Shown in pieces: positions 1 through 5,906 of a stretch of 5,906 nucleotides of DNA (the first letter of the stretch is position 1; the number at the start of each line of letters is the position of its first letter). A model generated the notes under the pieces. The model was not told the origin of the DNA. It did not search any database and saw only the letters and a program-made list of their open reading frames with translations. Location of the stretch: the NCBI GenBank assembly GCA_030667725.1, contig DAOUVH010000076.1:1-5906 (forward strand), given 5' to 3'. Position numbers and translations under genes: made by a program. The stretch comes from Candidatus Cloacimonadota bacterium. GTDB taxonomy: Bacteria; Cloacimonadota; Cloacimonadia; Cloacimonadales; TCS61.

Positions 1-1181
1 TCTCTGCTTTGAAGTTCATTATAAACATAATAAAGGATTCCCACACTTGTAGCATATTTTGGGTTTTCTAACCTATCAGTAGGACCAGCTAGGTCAGATA
101 AATTTGGATAGCCGATCTTTGTAGGCATATTGAATATCTGATCTGCGAGTGTGGAACTTTCTCTAAGAAGTGAAGCTCCACCTGTAAGAACAAGCCCTGC
201 GGTTATTAAATTCAGGTCATGATGCTCATTAAGTATCTTGTAAGCTCCTTCAAATATCTCTCGCATTCTGGCTTCTATGATCTCTGTCATATATTTCAAT
301 TTCTTCTTTTTTGATTCTCGTCCACCAATTCCCTCGATCTCGATCAATTTATCTTCTGGGATTTTTTCTGAAAGTGAATTACCCAATTCTAGTTTTAGCT
401 TCTCTGCATTTTTTGGTGAAGTATGCAATCCGACAGAAAGATCGTGAGTAATGTTTTTGCCGCCAATTGGAAGAACTGCGCTGAATCTTATGCTATCTTT
501 GTAGAATACTGCGATATCGGTTGTTCCTCCACCAATATCAATAATAATGGAACCAAGTTCTTTTTCTACAGCATCCAGAACAGCATGCGAAGAACAGATA
601 GGCTCCAAATAGCTTTTTAAAACTTTGTATCCGGCAATCTCAATACACTTATTGATATTCCTAAGAGCATTGATGTCTGCCATGACAATATGGACATGAG
701 CAGAAAGATTGAATCCACTCATATTCACAGGGTTCATTATACCATCTTGATCATCTATTTTATAATATTGCGGGATAGCATGAATAATTTCAAGTCTTTC
801 ATTTCCCTGCTGTATCTTAACATTATTTTTCGAATTTGAAATAACGTTCTCTACATGCTGTTGGTCTATATCACAAGGATGAGTACCGGATGTTAATGAT
901 ATTCTTCCAATTGTATTCTGGCTTTTGATATGCTCGCCGGCAATTCCAACATAAATATTCTTAGCTTTGAAGGTTGCCATCTCTTCAGCTTCATTAATTG
1001 CATCGCTCATAGATTTTGAAGCTTTCATGATATCAACAACAATGCCATTGACCATTCCATTAGATTTACTTGTACCAATACCTTTAACTTCTAATTTATT
1101 TTCTTCGTTTATATGTGCGATAATAACACAGATCTTGGTTGTACCAATATCTATTGCCGTAATCACCTGACCAATCTTCAT
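1..1181 (-). CDS. ftsA: Cell division protein FtsA, 3' end cut by window edge
   Basis: FtsA is an actin-like ATPase of the cytoplasmic membrane face. It anchors FtsZ polymers and recruits later division proteins. I translated the minus strand from ATG at 1181-1179 and found 393 uninterrupted codons running off the window at position 1, so no stop is visible. Family members usually have about 400-420 residues, so probably only the linker and the C-terminal membrane-binding amphipathic helix are missing. Visible motifs are phosphate-1 near residues 9-21 (AIDIGTTKICVII), the FtsA-specific 1C subdomain after about residue 80 (YVGIAGEHI at 77-85), phosphate-2 at 215-222 (DIGGGTTD) and the adenosine motif at 333-337 (TGGAS). 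The start is fixed by GGAGG four bases upstream and by the ATGA overlap with the ftsQ stop. The 1C domain and the neighbours separate it from MreB and DnaK. ftsZ is expected next, outside the window (inference). Confidence 0.95.
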   Translation of the reverse strand, partial: MKIGQVITAIDIGTTKICVIIAHINEENKLEVKGIGTSKSNGMVNGIVVDIMKASKSMSDAINEAEEMATFKAKNIYVGIAGEHIKSQNTIGRISLTSGTHPCDIDQQHVENVISNSKNNVKIQQGNERLEIIHAIPQYYKIDDQDGIMNPVNMSGFNLSAHVHIVMADINALRNINKCIEIAGYKVLKSYLEPICSSHAVLDAVEKELGSIIIDIGGGTTDIAVFYKDSIRFSAVLPIGGKNITHDLSVGLHTSPKNAEKLKLELGNSLSEKIPEDKLIEIEGIGGRESKKKKLKYMTEIIEARMREIFEGAYKILNEHHDLNLITAGLVLTGGASLLRESSTLADQIFNMPTKIGYPNLSDLAGPTDRLENPKYATSVGILYYVYNELQSR

Positions 1182-1930
1182 ATCTCCTCCGATCTGATCA
1201 CAAGCTGATCTTTGAATCTCAAATCTATCGTAGTGCCTTTTTCAAAAGTACGATTCTGTTCCAGGAATATGAGTCTCTTAAGTTTTTCTTCGATCTCATT
1301 ATTTCCCAATATTATCCTGTACCCGATATTGGCATTCACTAATATTAGATTTTCATCTTTTAAGTAAAACTCGGAAATACTATTAATGAAATCCGGATTC
1401 ACACTTGAAAATTTCTTTTTTAAAGAAAAAACTTCTTCAATTAGAACATTCTCTACTTTTTTACCAATAATGACCTCAGAGTCGGGAATTTTAGTTCCGA
1501 TTACCGGTAGAATTTCATTCTCATAAAAATTCACATTATCCAGAACGACTCTATATTTATCAATAGGAAAGGTAGTTCCGCTTTCTGTTCGAAAAAAAAA
1601 CTCTCCCTTCTTTTCACTAATTTCAATTTTTAATTTATTTGGGAATATTCTGGAGACTTTAATGCCATCGATCCTTACTATGTTCTCATATTTTTTTAGT
1701 ACGTCCTTTTTAGAGATCGAATATAAATTCAAATTGATGAAATCATTACAGATATTTTTTAGAAAATTTGTTTCCAGATTTTCGTTTCCACTGATCTCAA
1801 TGGATTTTACTTTAAATAGATCAAGTTTTGTAAACAGGCTGTTTATCCCTATGTAAGCACCGTAGATCAGAACTACACAAACAAGAAAGAAGAAGAAATA
1901 TCTACTTGACCCAGATCGTTTTTTCTTCAT
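1178..1930 (-). CDS. ftsQ: Cell division protein FtsQ/DivIB
   Basis: FtsQ (DivIB) is a single-pass membrane protein that, with FtsL and FtsB, links the FtsZ/FtsA ring to the septal synthase FtsW-FtsI. The 250-residue product has a short basic cytoplasmic tail (MKKKRSGSSR), one hydrophobic segment at about 11-30, a POTRA-like domain at about 39-106 that opens with FKVKSIEISGNENL, and a beta domain to about 248. The ending IDLRFKDQLVIR (235-246) matches the usual FtsQ C-terminal pattern. The length is normal for the family. This family is poorly conserved, so the call rests on the topology, the POTRA opening, the C-terminal signature and the position between murB and ftsA. The ATG overlaps the murB stop by one base (TGATG), and the TGA stop overlaps the ftsA start by four. 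The transmembrane start is unusually Phe-rich (four in a row at 12-15), and a T9 run on the coding strand encodes a second Phe cluster. Confidence 0.9.
   Translation of the reverse strand: MKKKRSGSSRYFFFFLVCVVLIYGAYIGINSLFTKLDLFKVKSIEISGNENLETNFLKNICNDFINLNLYSISKKDVLKKYENIVRIDGIKVSRIFPNKLKIEISEKKGEFFFRTESGTTFPIDKYRVVLDNVNFYENEILPVIGTKIPDSEVIIGKKVENVLIEEVFSLKKKFSSVNPDFINSISEFYLKDENLILVNANIGYRIILGNNEIEEKLKRLIFLEQNRTFEKGTTIDLRFKDQLVIRSEEI
1184..1190 (-). promoter_or_regulatory. Ribosome binding site of ftsA, inside ftsQ
   Basis: On the minus strand the sequence reads GGAGGAGATATGA. GGAGG lies four bases before the ftsA ATG and is formed by the Ser-Glu-Glu codons at the end of ftsQ, whose TGA overlaps the ATG. 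This is the strongest Shine-Dalgarno sequence in the window. It supports re-initiation of ribosomes finishing ftsQ and decides the ftsA start. Confidence 0.85.
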
Positions 1931-2799
1931 CAGTTTATTACCTTTATCTCCAATTCAAGCTCAATACCTTTTTGCTTTTTCACTGTTTCATGAACAATTC
2001 TTATTAATTCAGCTACATCATTAAATGTTGCATTTTCAATATTAATAATGAAATTTGCATGTTTTTCACTAATTTGTGCATCACCGATCTGCAATCCCTT
2101 CAAACCGCATTCTTCAATCAGTTGTCCGGCAAATTTATCTTTAGGATTCTTGAATGTACTTCCTAAACTGGGGTAATCGTAAGGGTGTCGCTCAAATCTT
2201 TTGGAAATAATATCTTCCTTGTCAGCTAATATTTTCTTTTTAGTTTTCTTATCCATTTTAAAAGCTGCTTTCACGATAAAACCTTCTAGTGATGTAGTTC
2301 TGTATCCGAATTCAAGGTCTTTCCGATCAATCTTCATAACGTTTCCTTCAAGATCAACATATTCAACCCAATAAAGATAATCAAAAATACATTTTTCAAA
2401 AGCCCCGGCGTTCATATGAATTGCTCCACCAATATGTGCCGGGATACCGGAAATAAATTCCAAGCCACCTAATCCGTATTGCATGGCTTTATCAATAATT
2501 GAGCTGATCTTTATATTGGAAGATACCGTAACAATTTTATTATCTACCTGAAAAATTTCAGGAAGATAAGCATCCAGAATAATCACTCTATTTCCAACAT
2601 TTCCAAAAAGGATATTTGAACCACCACCGACGGGAAGTATCTTCAAATTTTGTGCCTTTGCTTTCAGAATTATTGAAGACAGATCACTAACGTTCTGTGG
2701 TGCAAGAAGATAAGTGGCGTTACCACCGATCTTCATGTTGGAATATTTACTTAAGGAACTCTTTATAACAAACGAAGTTAGCATTTTACTGTCAAACAT
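1930..2799 (-). CDS. murB: UDP-N-acetylenolpyruvoylglucosamine reductase MurB
   Basis: MurB is a cytoplasmic FAD enzyme that uses NADPH to reduce UDP-GlcNAc-enolpyruvate to UDP-MurNAc, the second committed step of peptidoglycan precursor synthesis. The 289-residue product shows an N-terminal FAD-binding half with KIGGNATYLLAP (23-34), LPVGGGSNILF (55-65) and the conserved block from GLEFISGIPAHIGGA (112-126) into MNAGAFEK. The C-terminal substrate half has YR at 166-167, the proton-donor Ser214 in GSTFKNP (213-219), the block QIGDAQISEKHANFIIN (237-253), and Glu284 in ELEIKVI near the end. These match the Arg, Ser and Glu known as catalytic in the family. The short length fits type II MurB, which lacks the extra loop of the E. 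coli form (inference from length). The start at M1 is supported by AAAAGGA four bases upstream; M6 is less likely. murB lies 19 nt after murC and overlaps ftsQ by one base. Confidence 0.97.
   Translation of the reverse strand: MFDSKMLTSFVIKSSLSKYSNMKIGGNATYLLAPQNVSDLSSIILKAKAQNLKILPVGGGSNILFGNVGNRVIILDAYLPEIFQVDNKIVTVSSNIKISSIIDKAMQYGLGGLEFISGIPAHIGGAIHMNAGAFEKCIFDYLYWVEYVDLEGNVMKIDRKDLEFGYRTTSLEGFIVKAAFKMDKKTKKKILADKEDIISKRFERHPYDYPSLGSTFKNPKDKFAGQLIEECGLKGLQIGDAQISEKHANFIINIENATFNDVAELIRIVHETVKKQKGIELELEIKVIN
1941..1951 (-). promoter_or_regulatory. Ribosome binding site of ftsQ, inside murB
   Basis: The minus strand reads GGAGATAAAGG, ending ten bases before the ftsQ ATG. AAAGG is the better-placed core. 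The GGAG further upstream sits about 17 bases away and is too far on its own. The spacing is longer than at the other starts, so ftsQ may depend on coupling with murB, whose stop overlaps its start codon (inference). Confidence 0.6.
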
Positions 2800-2803
2800 T
2801 TTT

Positions 2804-2810
2804 TCCTTTT
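2804..2810 (-). promoter_or_regulatory. Ribosome binding site of murB
   Basis: The minus strand reads AAAAGGA followed by four A residues and the murB ATG. It lies in the 19-nt gap after the murC TAA, the longest intergenic stretch in the window. It favours the first ATG over the in-frame one five codons later. Confidence 0.75.
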
Positions 2811-2818
2811 AACTCAAA

Positions 2819-4186
2819 TTAATTCTTTTCATTTAAGAAATTCTCACCGAATTTGTAAATACTTCCTGCACCCATTGTGATGAGAATATCTCCTGGTTTA
2901 GTTACTTCTTCTATTTTTTTTATAATTTCATCATTCGATTCGATATAATGAACATTTTTATGACCCGATTGAATTGCTGCATCGGAAATTAGTTTTCCAG
3001 TAACGCCCGATATCGGTTTTTCCCTGGCTGGAAAAATCGGGGTGACGAGAAGTACATCAGATTGAAAGAAGGAGCGTCCGAAATCTTCATAAAAATCTTG
3101 TGTTCGTGAGTAAAGGTGAGGTTGGAAGACAACCACGATCCGGCTTGAACTGCTGTCTCTCACACCTTTTAGAGTTGCTTCAATTTCGGTAGGATGATGT
3201 GCGTAATCATCATATAAACTGACTCCATCCTTTTCACCTTTATATTCAAATCTGCGGAAAACACCGTTGTAGTCAGCTAATCCTTTTTGAATTGATTCGA
3301 AAGGAATATCCAATTCAAGCCCTGTTGCAACAGCCAGTAGCGAATTGAGAATATTATGGTCACCCATAACTTTTAAACTGATGCGACCTAGTTCATTACC
3401 ATTGTATACTGCAGTGAAGTTGGCTTCAAAATTATTGAATTTAACATCAATAGCACGCAAATTAGCTTGTTTTGAAAAACCATACGTTAGAATTTCTTTA
3501 TTTATTCTTGGAATGATAGATTGAACACCATGATCATCCAAGCAGGCGATCACACTACCGAAGAAAGGAACTTTATTAGCATACTCAATAAATGCTTCTT
3601 TTACACCTTCAAGATCCGAATAGCAATCCAGATGATCAGCTTCGATATTTGTAATACCGGCAATGATAGGGCTGAGTGTGAGAAAAGAGCGATCAAACTC
3701 ATCAGCTTCTACAACAATATATTTACCTGAACCAAGTAGATTATTGGAACCATAATTTTTCACAATCCCACCAACAATTACAGTTGGATCAAGTGATGCT
3801 GCAGATAATACACTACCAACCATTGATGTTGTGGACGTTTTGCCATGTGTTCCGGCAATTCCAATACCATAACTCATTCGCATGATCTCAGTGAGCATCT
3901 CAGCTCTTCTAATTACAGGGATCTTCTGAGAAAGAGCGAATGCAATCTCAGGATTATCATTTTTCACTGCTGATGATTTTACAACCACATCAGCATCTTT
4001 GATAGTATCGGCATTGTGTCCTTGAGAAATGATTGCTCCTTTTTGTGTAAGGTGTTCTGTGATCGCACTCAATGCAAGATCAGAGCCGCTTATCTTGAAT
4101 CCCTGATTTAATAAAAGCTCAGCAATACCACTCATCCCAATACCGCCGATTCCCACAAAATGAATTTTTTTGGTTCTTCCTAACAT
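2819..4186 (-). CDS. murC: UDP-N-acetylmuramate--L-alanine ligase MurC
   Basis: MurC is the cytoplasmic ATP-dependent ligase that adds L-alanine to UDP-MurNAc, using the product of the neighbouring MurB. The 455 residues match the family length. Domain 1 begins with the UDP-binding loop HFVGIGGIGMSGIAELL (9-25). Domain 2 has the P-loop GTHGKTSTT (112-120), the acidic EADEFD (160-165) with the metal/acyl-phosphate Glu, ITNIEADHLD (178-187) and the GDHN motif (275-278). Domain 3 has DDYAHHPTEIEATL (326-339), FQPHLYSRT (354-362) and the terminal MGAGSIYKFGE. The HFVGIGGIGMSG opening and DDYAHHP distinguish it from MurD, MurE, MurF and Mpl. All key residues I know for the family are present and nothing appears broken. 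The ATG directly follows the murG TAG with no spacer, and its ribosome site AAAGGAG lies in the last codons of murG, which suggests coupled translation. Confidence 0.98.
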   Translation of the reverse strand: MLGRTKKIHFVGIGGIGMSGIAELLLNQGFKISGSDLALSAITEHLTQKGAIISQGHNADTIKDADVVVKSSAVKNDNPEIAFALSQKIPVIRRAEMLTEIMRMSYGIGIAGTHGKTSTTSMVGSVLSAASLDPTVIVGGIVKNYGSNNLLGSGKYIVVEADEFDRSFLTLSPIIAGITNIEADHLDCYSDLEGVKEAFIEYANKVPFFGSVIACLDDHGVQSIIPRINKEILTYGFSKQANLRAIDVKFNNFEANFTAVYNGNELGRISLKVMGDHNILNSLLAVATGLELDIPFESIQKGLADYNGVFRRFEYKGEKDGVSLYDDYAHHPTEIEATLKGVRDSSSSRIVVVFQPHLYSRTQDFYEDFGRSFFQSDVLLVTPIFPAREKPISGVTGKLISDAAIQSGHKNVHYIESNDEIIKKIEEVTKPGDILITMGAGSIYKFGENFLNEKN

Positions 4187-5272
4187 CTATTCTCCTTTAC
4201 TAAAATAATTCATGATCGTACCTGCAATATTCTTAGCGGCGTTTGCATGCACAGTTGCAGTAAAATTACTTTTCATTTCACTAATCGTATCTAACATCTT
4301 AAATACAGTATTTCTTAAAATCTCCGGATTCAGATCTTTCTGTTCAATTATTTCTGCAACTTTTTTTTCTTTTAATTCCAAAGCGTTAAAATATTGATGA
4401 TTTTCCGCAGCAGAGGGAAGAGGTATTAAAATTGCAGGAATTTTCTTAGTTTCCAATTCAGCCAAGCTTAAAGCACCTGCACGTGCAATAGCGAGATCAA
4501 CGGAATTATAAATTCTTCCGATCTCATTTGTGAAATCAAAAGCATAAACACCTTTTAAGTCTTTTACTTTTGGATAGAATTCATTGAAGCTGTGGCTTCC
4601 GATCTGCCAAATTATTTCAAAACCTTTCTTCAAGATATCGTCAATAATTGGTAAAAATGCCTTATTCAACACTACAGAACCCTGGCTTCCACCAAAAAGG
4701 AAGATCTTCTTTGAATCGGCTTTCAAACCGAGTTTCTCAAAACTAATTTTGCCCTTTTCTATAATAGCATTTTGATTGATAGGATTTCCAGAATAAACTG
4801 CAATTTTTTTGGATAAATGTTTTATTGCATCGTGATTTCCCAGAAACACTTTTGTTGCATATTTGCTAAGTATCTTTGTAGTTGCACCCGGATAGCTGTT
4901 CTGTTCCTGTAAGAAGATTGGAACTTTTAGTAAATGAGCTGCATAACCCACAGGACCACTGACGAATCCACCGGTTCCCAGAAATGCATCAGGTTCAAAT
5001 TTGCGTATAATTTTTTTGGAATTGATGATACTTCTTATAAGTTTAAATGGAAATTTAAGATGCGCAAAAGTAATTTTACGGTAGAATTTCTGAACACTAA
5101 TTTCAGCAAATTCAATATTATGCTTCATTGCCAGCTTCTGTTCCATGCTGTTCCTGTTTCCAACAAAAAGAATTTGAACTCCTTCCTTTATAAGCTCTTT
5201 AACAATGGAAATTGCCGGCACAATATGTCCACCGGTTCCGCCAGCTGCGATAATAACTTTTTTGTTTTCCAT
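4187..5272 (-). CDS. murG: Undecaprenyl-PP-MurNAc-pentapeptide GlcNAc transferase MurG
   Basis: MurG is a GT-B glycosyltransferase (family GT28) that moves GlcNAc from UDP-GlcNAc onto lipid I to form lipid II, as a peripheral protein of the inner membrane face. The 361 residues match the family length. The N-terminal acceptor domain has the first glycine loop AAGGTGGHI (9-17) with the conserved His16, the second loop LGTGGFVSGP (98-107) and the QEQNSYPG motif (122-129). The C-terminal nucleotide-sugar domain has the third loop GGSQGS (194-199), then ARAGALSLAELE (263-274) and the PLPSAAENHQYFNA stretch (285-298) that contacts the UDP-GlcNAc. A basic and hydrophobic patch around 62-90 fits the membrane-association face (inference). 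The start is supported by AAAAGGA six bases upstream. murG follows ftsW by 11 nt and its TAG abuts the murC ATG. Lipid II made here is the substrate of the adjacent ftsW product. Confidence 0.97.
   Translation of the reverse strand: MENKKVIIAAGGTGGHIVPAISIVKELIKEGVQILFVGNRNSMEQKLAMKHNIEFAEISVQKFYRKITFAHLKFPFKLIRSIINSKKIIRKFEPDAFLGTGGFVSGPVGYAAHLLKVPIFLQEQNSYPGATTKILSKYATKVFLGNHDAIKHLSKKIAVYSGNPINQNAIIEKGKISFEKLGLKADSKKIFLFGGSQGSVVLNKAFLPIIDDILKKGFEIIWQIGSHSFNEFYPKVKDLKGVYAFDFTNEIGRIYNSVDLAIARAGALSLAELETKKIPAILIPLPSAAENHQYFNALELKEKKVAEIIEQKDLNPEILRNTVFKMLDTISEMKSNFTATVHANAAKNIAGTIMNYFSKGE
4192..4198 (-). promoter_or_regulatory. Ribosome binding site of murC, inside murG
   Basis: The minus strand reads AAAGGAG, five bases before the murC ATG. 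It is formed by the last Lys-Gly-Glu codons of murG. The murG TAG abuts the ATG directly, so the stop and start are read within one ribosome footprint. Confidence 0.8.
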
Positions 5273-5278
5273 CTAAAA

Positions 5279-5285
5279 TCCTTTT
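5279..5285 (-). promoter_or_regulatory. Ribosome binding site of murG
   Basis: The minus strand reads AAAAGGA, six bases before the murG ATG. It overlaps the ftsW stop codon TAA (5286-5284). The site supports the chosen murG start and tight linkage to ftsW. Confidence 0.75.
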
Positions 5286-5906
5286 AATAATTCTGCAGTT
5301 TTTGCTTAGTTGCGCTTATGTTAAGCAAGAGTCCCACAGAAAATGAATTTACTAATAATGAAGTGCCACCATAACTTATAAATGGTAATGTTACCCCTGT
5401 TGCCGGTAATACAGCCATAGAAACACCAATGTTAACCATTGCATTGAAAAATATATTCATTCCTAAACCGATACCTGCCAATTTTAGGAATATATCATCC
5501 TGTCGTAGAGAGTTGATAACTGCCCTTGAAAAGAGTAAGATAAATAATCCAATTACAACAAGTGCTCCTATAAATCCAAATTCTTCACCAATAATCGAAA
5601 ATATGTAATCGGTTTTTGCTTCGGGTAGGAAATAATGTTTGCCGGTACCTCTTTTTGATAATGTACCTGTTAGCCTGCCGCCAGATAATGAGAGTAAACT
5701 TTCTCTAACCTGATAATCCTGAGTTCCTGTGTATTTACTCTCTTTGTTCATAGCTTTGTGGAAAAGAGAATACTTGGAATAGATTTTCATTCTTTCGGAA
5801 CGGTATGTTGGTCCAAGTTGGATTACTAAAAGCGCTAAAATCAAACAGGTTGCGAGAATAATTCCAATCGTTGATAATCTGATCTTCGCAATGAATAATA
5901 GAGAAA
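5284..5906 (-). CDS. ftsW: Septal peptidoglycan polymerase FtsW, 5' part outside window
   Basis: FtsW is a SEDS-family membrane glycosyltransferase that polymerises lipid II at the septum together with a class B PBP (FtsI). I read 206 codons open from the window edge to TAA at 5286-5284. The gene enters from beyond 5906, and the TTG at 5844 is an internal Leu, not a start. The visible part fits TM7 to TM10 of the ten-helix fold: one helix just after the edge (STIGIILATCLILALLVIQL), then PTYRSER, then the large extracellular loop with QVRESLLSLSGG and LPEAKTDYIFSIIGEEFG, then three more helices. The family's catalytic Asp is present at 5610-5608 in the KTDYIF motif, and LPFISYGGTSLL forms the last conserved block. 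FtsW rather than RodA is chosen because murG follows 11 nt later in a dcw cluster. The loop before LPEA lacks the usual GxGLGxSxQK pattern (see findings). Confidence 0.94.
   Translation of the reverse strand, partial: SLLFIAKIRLSTIGIILATCLILALLVIQLGPTYRSERMKIYSKYSLFHKAMNKESKYTGTQDYQVRESLLSLSGGRLTGTLSKRGTGKHYFLPEAKTDYIFSIIGEEFGFIGALVVIGLFILLFSRAVINSLRQDDIFLKLAGIGLGMNIFFNAMVNIGVSMAVLPATGVTLPFISYGGTSLLVNSFSVGLLLNISATKQKLQNY

Larger units (their letters stand above)
1..5906 (-). other. dcw cluster segment: single polycistronic unit ftsW-murG-murC-murB-ftsQ-ftsA
   Basis: Six genes run in the same direction with junctions of +11, 0, +19, -1 and -4 nt. No junction leaves room for a rho-independent terminator, and I saw no hairpin followed by a T-run. 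Promoters inside coding regions cannot be excluded by eye, as such internal promoters are known in dcw clusters of other bacteria. Coding on this strand explains essentially every base of the window. Confidence 0.85.

Noticed and set aside
423..1170. Plus-strand open frames of 65 and 67 codons (423-620 and 967-1170).
   Set aside because: Both are antisense to ftsA, which is open over the whole region and carries conserved nucleotide-binding motifs in the opposite frame.
1662..1856. Plus-strand open frame of 64 codons, and similar ones at 3521-3730, 4212-4397 and 4584-4775.
   Set aside because: They are shadows of ftsQ, murC and murG, with compositions expected from reading AT-rich genes backwards and no domains.
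2800..2818. The murC-murB gap as a terminator or promoter.
   Set aside because: Nineteen bases are too few for a hairpin terminator plus promoter. They contain only the murB ribosome binding site and A-rich spacer.
4934..5287. A 117-codon open frame on the plus strand.
   Set aside because: It lies fully antisense to the murG N-terminal region, whose motifs are unmistakable. Its translation shows no recognisable domain, and it has no supporting gene context.
5842..5844. TTG as a possible start codon giving a 186-residue protein.
   Set aside because: The frame stays open to the window edge, and the residues upstream complete a transmembrane helix expected in FtsW. The TTG is an internal Leu codon.

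Overview
The window is a gene-dense piece of a bacterial division and cell wall (dcw) cluster. All genes lie on the minus strand, so transcription runs from high to low coordinates. In that order they are ftsW (5' end outside the window), murG, murC, murB, ftsQ and ftsA (3' end outside the window). Four genes are complete and the two outer ones are cut by the window edges. No RNA gene, mobile element, CRISPR array, terminator or internal promoter could be supported.

Layout: ftsW (5906-5284) is followed after 11 nt by murG (5272-4187). The murG stop abuts the murC start (4186-2819) with no gap. A 19-nt gap, the longest non-coding stretch, separates murC from murB (2799-1930). murB and ftsQ (1930-1178) share one base in a TGATG overlap, and ftsQ and ftsA (1181-1) share four bases in an ATGA overlap. 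Each downstream gene has a purine-rich Shine-Dalgarno sequence at the end of the gene before it. The whole block therefore reads as one polycistronic, probably translationally coupled unit.

How the genes work together: MurB and MurC make UDP-MurNAc and then UDP-MurNAc-L-Ala in the cytoplasm. MurG adds GlcNAc to lipid I to make lipid II on the inner face of the membrane. FtsW polymerises lipid II at the septum. FtsQ is part of the bitopic scaffold that links early and late division proteins. FtsA is the actin-like protein that tethers FtsZ to the membrane. ftsZ would be expected just beyond position 1, and mraY/murD upstream of ftsW beyond position 5906; both are inferences from typical dcw order.

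Organism: the DNA is AT-rich (roughly one third G+C by eye), with Lys/Ile/Asn-rich proteins and standard bacterial codon use with AGGA-type ribosome binding sites. A full murein pathway with FtsA and FtsQ points to a walled, rod- or coccus-forming bacterium. The order murG-murC-murB-ftsQ-ftsA, with murB present and no ddl, occurs in several phyla. The protein flavour would fit an uncultured lineage near the FCB group (for example Cloacimonadota), but this is a weak guess that needs a tree. I see no novel system here; the findings are modest sequence-level oddities in an ordinary, well-understood locus.
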